Below are positions 1-5,722 of a DNA stretch of 11,976 nt, in pieces; position 1 is the first letter of the stretch; each line of letters begins with the position of its first letter. The DNA is from an uncultured Eubacteriales bacterium (lineage in GTDB: Bacteria > Bacillota > Clostridia > Oscillospirales > CAG-272), in contig URDS01000066.1 of the NCBI GenBank assembly GCA_900546635.1, positions 1 to 11,976 on the forward strand, written 5' to 3'. The notes under the pieces are model-generated. The model did not search any database, was not told the DNA's origin, and saw only the letters and a program-made list of their open reading frames with translations. A program made the translations under genes and the position numbers.

Positions 1-22
1 TTCCTCATATTTTTCCCCCTAT

Positions 23-60
23 GGAACGCTCCTTTCTTTTGCGCGTTCCGTTTTTTGTTT
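23..60 (+). terminator. Intrinsic terminator of an upstream gene outside the window
   Basis: A 7-bp stem, GGAACGC (23-29) with GCGTTCC (43-49), has a 13-nt loop and is followed directly by a T-rich run (51-60). This is the classical rho-independent form on the + strand. The gene it ends lies before the window. Confidence 0.75.
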
Positions 61-74
61 TTCATCATGCAGTT

Positions 75-111
75 AAAGCAGGAATTTGTTTTTGATTCCT
101 GCTTTATTTTT
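75..111 (+). terminator. Second tandem intrinsic terminator
   Basis: An 11-bp perfect stem, AAAGCAGGAAT (75-85) with ATTCCTGCTTT (95-105), has a 9-nt loop and is followed by ATTTTTA. The T-rich loop and flanks also give the - strand a T-run, so it could act both ways. It backs up the terminator just before it and isolates the EamA operon from upstream reading. Confidence 0.8.
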
Positions 112-172
112 ATCTGTCTGCTATTTATATGAAGACTGTCCGAGGCAATGAATGTAAAATTTATCTGAATGC

Positions 173-201
173 TTGAACAAATGATGCCAATATGCTAAAA
201 T
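173..201 (+). promoter_or_regulatory. SigmaA-type promoter of the EamA-MGMT operon
   Basis: TTGAAC (173-178) and TAAAAT (196-201) are separated by 17 nt, and TG one base before the -10 gives an extended -10. The predicted transcript starts a few bases later, leaving a very short leader with GGAGG at 208-212, nine bases before the ATG at 222. Read by eye only. Confidence 0.6.
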
Positions 202-221
202 AATACCGGAGGCGATCACTC

Positions 222-1085
222 ATGTGGATTATTTTGGCTTTTTGCTCAGCTGTTTTTGCAGCATTAACGTCGATACTGGCAAAATGCGGGATTCGCAGGA
301 CGGATTCCGATATCGCCACCGCGGTGCGCACGATTGTAGTTCTCTTTTTTTCATGGCTGATGGTATGGATTGTACAGGCGCAGAATCAAATAACGATGAT
401 AACGGCCAAAACGCTGATATTTTTGATTTTGTCCGGTTTGGCTACCGGTGCATCCTGGCTTTGCTATTTTCGCGCGCTTCAGCTTGGGGATGTCAGTCGG
501 GTGGTGCCCATTGATAAATCCAGTACGGTTTTGACTATTTTGATGTCCATTCTGCTTTTGGGCGAAACCGATCAGTTGGCAGAAAAGCTGATCGGAACCG
601 GTTTGATCGCGGCGGGGATTCTGCTGATGACGTGGCAACGCGGAAGTTCAGCATCCGGAAGCAAAAAGTCAGTACTATACGCATTTTTGTCCGCCGTGTT
701 TGCGGCTTTGACATCTATTCTTGCTAAAATCGGAATTGAAGATATAGATTCCAACTTGGGAACGGCAATCCGTACAACGGTTGTTTTGGCAGTAGCCTTT
801 GCAGTGGTATTTGCACGCGGAAAGGGAAAATCGCTTTCGAGGATACCGGGACGTGAACTGATATTTATTTGTCTTTCCGGTATTGCGACCGGCGCATCCT
901 GGCTCTGTTACTACAGCGCGCTGAAAGCGGGAAGCGTCAGCATTGTTGCGGCTATCGACAAACTCAGCGTGGTCTTTACGGTACTGCTTTCATGGATCAT
1001 TTTCAAAGAAAAAATATCGGGAAAGGGATGGGGCGGTCTTGCGGCGATTACGGCCGGAACGCTTTTGATGGTATTCAAGCAATGA
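222..1085 (+). CDS. EamA-family (DMT) transporter, internally duplicated
   Basis: This is a 287-residue integral membrane protein of the drug/metabolite transporter superfamily, expected to move a small metabolite across the cytoplasmic membrane. The substrate cannot be told from sequence. The start at 222 is set by GGAGG at 208-212. The two halves (about 1-143 and 147-287) are strikingly alike: SAVFAALTSILAK occurs word for word in both, as do TGASWLCY and a V-x-x-IDK motif, and each half ends in a GE or KE after a hydrophobic helix. Each half resembles the stand-alone single-EamA proteins of about 140 residues common in Firmicutes. About ten membrane segments (five per half) are plausible. 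It overlaps the next gene by ATGA, so translation is probably coupled. Family call is firm; substrate unknown. Confidence 0.9.
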   Translation: MWIILAFCSAVFAALTSILAKCGIRRTDSDIATAVRTIVVLFFSWLMVWIVQAQNQITMITAKTLIFLILSGLATGASWLCYFRALQLGDVSRVVPIDKSSTVLTILMSILLLGETDQLAEKLIGTGLIAAGILLMTWQRGSSASGSKKSVLYAFLSAVFAALTSILAKIGIEDIDSNLGTAIRTTVVLAVAFAVVFARGKGKSLSRIPGRELIFICLSGIATGASWLCYYSALKAGSVSIVAAIDKLSVVFTVLLSWIIFKEKISGKGWGGLAAITAGTLLMVFKQ

Positions 1086-1393
1086 GTGTATTATATGAAA
1101 AAATATACGATGCCGTTCGTAAAATTCCGCGCGGTCAGGTTGCGACCTATGCGCAGATTGCTGCGATGGCCGGGAATCCGCGTATGTGTCGTGTGGTAGG
1201 CAACGCATTGCATCAAAATCCTTATTTCGGCGACGTTCCCTGCCATCGTGTGATCAACGCAAAAGGGCAGCTTTCGCGTGCATTTGTATTCGGGGGCGAA
1301 GGCGTGCAGGCTGCAATGCTTGAAGCGGAGGGCGTTAAAGTAATTAACGGCATCGTGGATCTTGACCGATATAAAATGAAAACAATGTCTTAA
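1082..1393 (+). CDS. MGMT-type DNA-binding-domain protein (alkyltransferase-like)
   Basis: This is a 103-residue protein matching only the C-terminal DNA-binding domain of O6-alkylguanine-DNA alkyltransferases. Visible features are the helix-turn-helix region (RGQVATYAQIAAMAG, residues 17-31), an arginine in the finger position (R37, in CRVVGNAL) and the active-site loop VPCHRV with Cys54, His55 and Arg56. Full-length Ogt/Ada enzymes are about 160 residues or more, so this is the short YbaZ/ATL-sized class. Typical ATL proteins have Trp or Ala in place of the cysteine; here it is kept, so methyl transfer from damaged guanine is possible. I chose ATG 1082 because it overlaps the EamA stop (ATGA) and begins the conserved domain; the frame is open further upstream but that overlaps EamA. 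No strong ribosome site of its own is seen, consistent with coupling. The link to a transporter is common operon packing and implies no shared pathway. Confidence 0.85.
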   Translation: MSVLYEKIYDAVRKIPRGQVATYAQIAAMAGNPRMCRVVGNALHQNPYFGDVPCHRVINAKGQLSRAFVFGGEGVQAAMLEAEGVKVINGIVDLDRYKMKTMS

Positions 1394-1492
1394 ACGGCGC
1401 ATTGCCATACTATGCCTTGATTTACAGAATTTTATTCTTTATTTTGAAAGATGTTTTTGATATTTATTTGCTCAGATTAAAAGATGACGTGC

Positions 1493-1541
1493 ATATTTTG
1501 ATCAAAATATACCATTTTGCACAAAATATACTATTTTGCAC
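1493..1541 (+). promoter_or_regulatory. Putative operator cluster: 18-bp palindrome plus two tandem 19-bp repeats
   Basis: ATATTTTGATCAAAATAT (1493-1510) is a perfect palindrome. Overlapping its right half begin two head-to-tail repeats, AAAATATACCATTTTGCAC (1504-1522) and the same with one C-to-T change (1523-1541). Each repeat itself contains the dyad AAAAT-N5-ATTTT. The cluster lies about 20 bp upstream of the likely -35 box for the solute-binding protein gene, a normal place for an activator or repressor of a sugar-utilisation operon. The regulator is not in the window. The rest of the 1394-1627 gap is AT-rich and shows no gene and no clear terminator for the MGMT gene. Confidence 0.55.
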
Positions 1542-1561
1542 AAATTGATGTTTTTTATGTA

Positions 1562-1591
1562 TTGATTGGTTCTCTATAGATGCGTTATGAT
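1562..1591 (+). promoter_or_regulatory. Probable promoter of the solute-binding protein / GH43 copy 1 operon
   Basis: TTGATT (1562-1567) and TATGAT (1586-1591) are separated by 18 nt. It sits just downstream of the repeat cluster and about 35 bases before the start codon. The region is AT-rich, so chance matches are likely; moderate support only. Confidence 0.4.
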
Positions 1592-1614
1592 TAGAATAGA
1601 ATTTACTTTAATTT

Positions 1615-1621
1615 GGAGGAG
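1615..1621 (+). promoter_or_regulatory. Ribosome binding site fixing the start at 1628
   Basis: GGAGGAG lies six bases before ATG 1628. An in-frame TTG at 1613 would place this site inside the coding sequence, so the ATG is the real start; it also gives a normal lipoprotein signal (MKRCRYF...). Confidence 0.8.
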
Positions 1622-1627
1622 AAAAAG

Positions 1628-3109
1628 ATGAAGCGTTGTCGGTATTTTGTTTTTATGATACTGCTTTGCATGTTGCTTTTTACAGGATGTAAAGAGGAGA
1701 AAACTCCTGATAATTCCGGGGGTGTTTCCGATACCAGCGATTTATCGAATATGAGCACGCCGCAAGAGGAGAAACTCGGTGTGCCGGAAACGGCGGATTA
1801 TGGCGGCGAGACCTTTAATATTTTGTCTGCCGGCAATGTAGTATGTGAAGATTTTAAATTTGACGAGGAATCTTCACTGGCGCTGGACAATGCGCAGTAT
1901 AAGCGAAAAGCGCTTGTGGAGCAAAACTATAATGTGGATATTGTACAGACAGCGAAAAAATCATATTCCAGCGGCGGCGGTCCCGGCTTTATGCAGATCA
2001 GTACCGATGTCAATGCGGGCGACTGCAATTTTGACCTTGCCTTGATTGCAGGCTATGATGTGAGTGTTTTGGCTTACAGCGGGTTCTTGTATGATATGAA
2101 CTCGATGCCCGGAATTGATTTGACCAAAAGCTGGTGGGATCAAAAGGCCAATGAGAGCCTTTCTGTAAACGACGTTTTGTTCTTCACCACCGGTGAAATT
2201 ACGGTTTCCGATAATAATGCCGCGTTTGTCATTATGTTCAATAAGGAGCTTCGCACCGCGTATGAATTGGAGGATCCCTATCAGTTGGTGTATGATAACA
2301 AGTGGACGCTGGATAAATTTGCTGAATTGTGCAAAACCGTGACCGAAGATTTGAATCAAGACGGCATAATGAATCAAAACGACCGTTTCGGTTTGCTGGT
2401 TTGGGACGATTCGGTTGTCGGCATCGTGAATGCAGCCGGGCAGCAGTGCTGTACCATTGCCGATGACGGTACGATCGAGCTTACGCTGTACAACGAGACG
2501 ACGATTTCGGCGCTGGAAAAATATTTTTCAATCGCGTACGATACACAATATGCGTTGACCTATCAAAGAATCAGCGGACATGATGAGCAGATGCTGTGGG
2601 CTGGGGATCACGGTTTGTTTTGGACGACTTGGATGGGAATCATTCCGCAGTTCCGTGAAATGGAGAGCGACTTCGGCATTTTGCCTTATCCGAAGCTGAA
2701 TGAGGCGCAGGATTCGTATTATACGACGGTTGCGCCGTATAATTCTCAGTTTATCTGTGTGCCTTTGATTCAGAATGACGTGGATCGCACCGGTGTGGTG
2801 ACCGAGGCGCTGGCATACTACGGAAAGCAGATTGTTACGCCTGCTTATTATGATATAAACCTGATCGGACAGAGCACGCGTGATGAAGAGTCTTCGGATA
2901 TGCTGGATATTATCTTTGACTCTTTGGTGTTTGACATTGGATATTATTATCAGATCGGTCCGTACAACAAGCAGCTGATTTATATGGTACGCGCTTACAA
3001 TACAAACTTTACGTCGATGTATGACACCTATAAGAACTCTGCGCAGGGACTCCTCGATGTTATCAACCAGTTCTATCAGGTGGCGGTTTCGGATTGGGTA
3101 AAGCAATAA
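1628..3109 (+). CDS. Extracellular solute-binding lipoprotein (ABC sugar-type, family 1-like)
   Basis: This is a 493-residue lipoprotein. A short basic N-terminus and hydrophobic core end in the lipobox LFTGC, so Cys21 is the lipid anchor; the mature protein sits on the outer face of the membrane. A low-complexity Ser/Thr/Pro linker (about 22-55) precedes the globular part, which opens with YGGETFNIL, typical of the large clostridial solute-binding proteins. Residues about 241-255 (DLNQDGIMNQNDRFGL region) form an EF-hand-like loop with Asp245, Asn249 and Asp252, a feature seen often in carbohydrate-binding members of this family. Several Trp and Tyr stretches fit sugar stacking. No permease or ATPase genes are adjacent, which is unusual for a classical importer; they may lie elsewhere. 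It is followed after 16 bp by the first GH43-like gene with no terminator or promoter between, so the two are probably one operon. An oligosaccharide ligand is inferred from that neighbour. Confidence 0.85.
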   Translation: MKRCRYFVFMILLCMLLFTGCKEEKTPDNSGGVSDTSDLSNMSTPQEEKLGVPETADYGGETFNILSAGNVVCEDFKFDEESSLALDNAQYKRKALVEQNYNVDIVQTAKKSYSSGGGPGFMQISTDVNAGDCNFDLALIAGYDVSVLAYSGFLYDMNSMPGIDLTKSWWDQKANESLSVNDVLFFTTGEITVSDNNAAFVIMFNKELRTAYELEDPYQLVYDNKWTLDKFAELCKTVTEDLNQDGIMNQNDRFGLLVWDDSVVGIVNAAGQQCCTIADDGTIELTLYNETTISALEKYFSIAYDTQYALTYQRISGHDEQMLWAGDHGLFWTTWMGIIPQFREMESDFGILPYPKLNEAQDSYYTTVAPYNSQFICVPLIQNDVDRTGVVTEALAYYGKQIVTPAYYDINLIGQSTRDEESSDMLDIIFDSLVFDIGYYYQIGPYNKQLIYMVRAYNTNFTSMYDTYKNSAQGLLDVINQFYQVAVSDWVKQ

Positions 3110-3125
3110 GTTAAGAAAAGATCTG

Positions 3126-5348
3126 ATGAGAAAAAAGCGTTGTTTTTTGGGCGCGCTGATTGTTTTATTCGTTGTACTGGCAGTCAGCGCGAAGGCAAAG
3201 GAGACTGAAATGTACTTTAATGATTTTTCAAACGCGGCGTCTCTTTCCGATTTTACTGCAAAAGGAAATTGGACGATTCAAAACGGAAGTCTGACAACCG
3301 GTTCCGGTGCCGGTTCTGCTTTCCTTACGTATACGATTCCGAATGCGTATGCAGGCAAGAATTTTCGCGTAGAGGTTGATTTTCTCGGTCATACTTCGAC
3401 CGGCGGTATTTTAATCGGAGGAATCGGAGAAACATCCGGGCAGCCGGCAGAGTTTTTCGGATATGATTTTTTCATCAGTGCGGATGCGCAAAAAGCGGCT
3501 ATGGGATGTTATGATGTTACCGGAGCATGGGGCGGGAATATCACGGTGGGACTTGCGTCTATGCAGCGCGGAACCGATTTGCATCTCTCTGTGACGGTTC
3601 GAGAAAAGGAACTGACTTACCTTGTGACCTCTTTAGACGGCGCTACGCAGTATTTTGGTATGACCTATGATATTGGTTCTTCCGCTAAAGATGTTTACAA
3701 AACGGTCGGGAATCAAGTCGGACTCCGCAAATTTTACAATGACACCGGTACTTTTGACAATTTTCGCGTGACGATTTTAGAGGATGACGTTCTGCCTGAA
3801 TTGAACCAAACGGCAAGCTTTGCGGGCATGAATTTTCAGTGCGGCGGAAATGTAGAAGTGGCCGTGCGCGGCGAGGGGGCGCTGTTCAGCGAAACCGCTT
3901 TCCCCGAAAATTTTGCAGCAGAATGTAAGCTTGAAGCGGTCGGTGTAACGCGATTTATGTTCGGCGCTGCCGATGCGCAGAACTATTTTGCCTTTGAAAT
4001 CAACCGAAATGAGAATCGCGTATATCTGTATCAGGTCATAAACGGACACTTTAACTGTTTAGGCTTTAAGAACGTACCAATTCGAGACGGCGCCCGAACT
4101 GTGCGAATCGAGGTGCTCGATCAGATTGCCAAATTGTATTTTGAAGATAATTTCAATGACAGCGATCCTTTCCCGAAGTTTGACATGCGGCTTGCAGCCT
4201 ATTGTGCGGGCAAATTCGGTATTTGGCTGGACGGCGGAAGCGTATCCGATTTGACGCTTTCCGAACCGCAGGCATATGTCGGGGAAACCTATACAAATTC
4301 TGTCATTGTCGGCGCAGACCCGGATGTGCTGTATTATGACGGCGTGTATTATTTATACAACCGTATATCGGATGGGAACAATGTTTTTCGCGTACATACC
4401 TCGACGGATCTGGTCAACTGGACTTCCAAAAATGTTGTCTTTACGCATAAAGCAGAGTATAACACCAAAGGGTACATGAGTCCAAATGTATTCTATCATG
4501 ACGGTTTCTTTTATTTGATGTATGCGGCCAAAAATTCAGACGGTAAGGAGCGGCTATACTATGCGGTAGCATCGTCTCCGTACGGCCCGTTTGAACCGGC
4601 GACGCCCGGTGTTCCGCTGCACGATGTCAGCGAGATCGGCGGCCATCCGTTCATCGACGACGATGGGAAAATCTATTTGACCTATGTGCGGTTCGGCGGC
4701 GGCAACTTCATTTGGATAGAGGAAGTTACGGTGGCAAACGGTGTAATAACGCCGAAACCCGATACGCTGACACTGTTGGTCTCTCCGACGGATATTTATG
4801 AAACGGACGGATACGGTCTTATCAGCGAGGGCGGTGTGATTCGCAAGCATAACGGGCTGTACTATATGATTTATGCGACCGGTCACTATAAGGGACATTA
4901 CGGCGAGGGTTATGCCGTGGCCGAGAATGTCCTCGGACCGTATACGAAATATGCATACAATGATATTTTGACGTATAATTCTGTGGTAAACGGTGTCGGC
5001 GACGGTATTTTGGTTCCGTCTCCGGACGGCAGCGAACTTTTCATGGTTTATCATAAGCATTGCAGCACAAGTCTGATTGAACCTCGTTATACTTGCATTG
5101 ACCGCGTGAAATTCGTTCCGGATGAAAACGGAGGACCGGATATTTTGTATGTGTACGGGCCGACTATGACTCCGCAGCCGTATCCTGCAAATCATCAAAC
5201 CCCGGATAACGGTTCGGTCTCGCCGAATGCGGCTTTGCTTAGTCAAAAGATCATCAGCGGCGGTTATGATGCGCGCTATGATGTAAACGGCGACGGGCGC
5301 ATTGGTTTGAAGGATGCGCTGTATATTATAAAGGATAAAAATCCTTAA
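3126..5348 (+). CDS. Secreted GH43-like protein with degenerate dockerin (copy 1)
   Basis: This is a 740-residue exported protein with a signal peptide (1-24, cleavage likely after AKA). Residues about 26-220 and 225-385 look like two beta-sandwich (concanavalin/LamG-like) modules. A GH43-type five-bladed propeller spans about 388-690. Family landmarks are ADPDVLYYDGVYYLY (Asp398 in the catalytic-base position), SPNVFYHDG, GGHPFIDDDG, and ISEGGVIRKHNGLYY (Glu568 in the acid position). The pKa-modulating Asp, usual in ID(G/P) before the IDDDG blade, reads Gly505 here. The tail has one good calcium-loop repeat (DVNGDGRIGLKD, from 719); the first dockerin repeat is degenerate. GH43 enzymes act on arabinan, xylan or related side chains, so a secreted arabinosidase/xylosidase-like role is the best guess; activity is uncertain. 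The ribosome site (AAGAAAAG) is weak. Of the three copies it alone keeps the base Asp. Confidence 0.85.
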   Translation: MRKKRCFLGALIVLFVVLAVSAKAKETEMYFNDFSNAASLSDFTAKGNWTIQNGSLTTGSGAGSAFLTYTIPNAYAGKNFRVEVDFLGHTSTGGILIGGIGETSGQPAEFFGYDFFISADAQKAAMGCYDVTGAWGGNITVGLASMQRGTDLHLSVTVREKELTYLVTSLDGATQYFGMTYDIGSSAKDVYKTVGNQVGLRKFYNDTGTFDNFRVTILEDDVLPELNQTASFAGMNFQCGGNVEVAVRGEGALFSETAFPENFAAECKLEAVGVTRFMFGAADAQNYFAFEINRNENRVYLYQVINGHFNCLGFKNVPIRDGARTVRIEVLDQIAKLYFEDNFNDSDPFPKFDMRLAAYCAGKFGIWLDGGSVSDLTLSEPQAYVGETYTNSVIVGADPDVLYYDGVYYLYNRISDGNNVFRVHTSTDLVNWTSKNVVFTHKAEYNTKGYMSPNVFYHDGFFYLMYAAKNSDGKERLYYAVASSPYGPFEPATPGVPLHDVSEIGGHPFIDDDGKIYLTYVRFGGGNFIWIEEVTVANGVITPKPDTLTLLVSPTDIYETDGYGLISEGGVIRKHNGLYYMIYATGHYKGHYGEGYAVAENVLGPYTKYAYNDILTYNSVVNGVGDGILVPSPDGSELFMVYHKHCSTSLIEPRYTCIDRVKFVPDENGGPDILYVYGPTMTPQPYPANHQTPDNGSVSPNAALLSQKIISGGYDARYDVNGDGRIGLKDALYIIKDKNP

Positions 5349-5352
5349 AAAC

Positions 5353-5609
5353 AACAGGCGCTATTGATTATGTAGCGTCCCGTTTGTCGATTCAATAAAA
5401 GCGCGAAAGAGAAAACGAAAAATAAACTTTGTTTTCAAGGCGGATATGTGCCGCCTTGAAATTACCTTGCGGAGCGCGCGTGCATCTCGCCGGGCGGCGC
5501 GAATACGCGCTTCAAAGGTGCGCCGATACACGAGTGTGCGCGCTCCTCGTCGGAGCGCTTTGGTTTTTCGACGGTCACAGGCGCTGTATGATAACAGCGC
5601 CTGTTTATT
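5353..5609 (+). terminator. Terminator region of copy 1, split by an extragenic element
   Basis: AACAGGCGCT (5353-5362), right after copy 1, is the reverse complement of AGCGCCTGTT (5596-5605). Close to the right arm is a complete hairpin, ACAGGCGCTGT (5577-5587) with ACAGCGCCTGT (5594-5604), loop ATGATA, followed by TTATTT, which is a convincing rho-independent terminator. A local weak hairpin with CGCTA/TAGCG (5359-5377) also exists. Most of the 374-bp gap between copies 1 and 2 is this arrangement plus the GC-rich element at 5437-5576. I see no gene in it. Confidence 0.6.
5437..5576 (+). repeat. GC-rich extragenic repeat element, copy A
   Basis: It starts with a near-palindrome AAGGCGG-ATATGTG-CCGCCTT (5437-5457; the stem extends to 5433-5461) and ends with TTTTTCGACGGTC (5564-5576), directly against the terminator hairpin. 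The same two ends, in the same order, occur on the - strand at 11860-11976 with a shorter, diverged middle that keeps ACCTTG and GGCGGCGCGA. The interior is rich in GCGC and small inverted repeats. An open frame reading through it into copy 2 is an accident. No transposase is seen; it resembles a non-autonomous or structured-RNA extragenic element. Confidence 0.6.
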
Positions 5610-5620
5610 TAGAACTGAGA

Positions 5621-5649
5621 TTGCATTTTTTCAGCGTATGTGTTAGGAT
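5621..5649 (+). promoter_or_regulatory. Promoter of GH43-like copy 2
   Basis: TTGCAT (5621-5626) and TAGGAT (5644-5649) are 17 nt apart with an extended TG before the -10. The surrounding sequence (ACTGAGATTGCATTTT, then TGTTA-GATAA) recurs in front of azlC at 10691-10727 with the same spacing, which supports it as a functional unit. It sits just past the terminator hairpin, so copy 2 is probably transcribed on its own. Confidence 0.65.
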
Positions 5650-5722
5650 AATTTACAAAGCAGTCGATTGTATCGGGCGGATGTTTCGGAAAGATTGGGC
5701 AGGAAAAGTTAAAGGAGTACTT

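Noticed and set aside
869..1081. Longer MGMT-like protein starting within the EamA gene
   Set aside because: The extra residues lie in a different frame of EamA, have no family similarity, and ATG 1082 begins the conserved domain with an ATGA overlap.
1493..1541. CRISPR array
   Set aside because: Two adjacent 19-bp repeats without spacers, and no cas genes.
1613..1627. TTG start at 1613 for the solute-binding protein
   Set aside because: It would put GGAGGAG inside the gene; ATG 1628 gives a standard lipoprotein signal.
5429..5722. 98-residue N-terminal extension of GH43 copy 2 (open frame from 5429)
   Set aside because: It translates the GC-rich extragenic element, a terminator hairpin and the promoter. 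A strong ribosome site and signal peptide place the start at 5723.
5349..5722. Insertion sequence between copies 1 and 2
   Set aside because: No transposase frame and no target duplication that I can see; only the short repeat element is supported.
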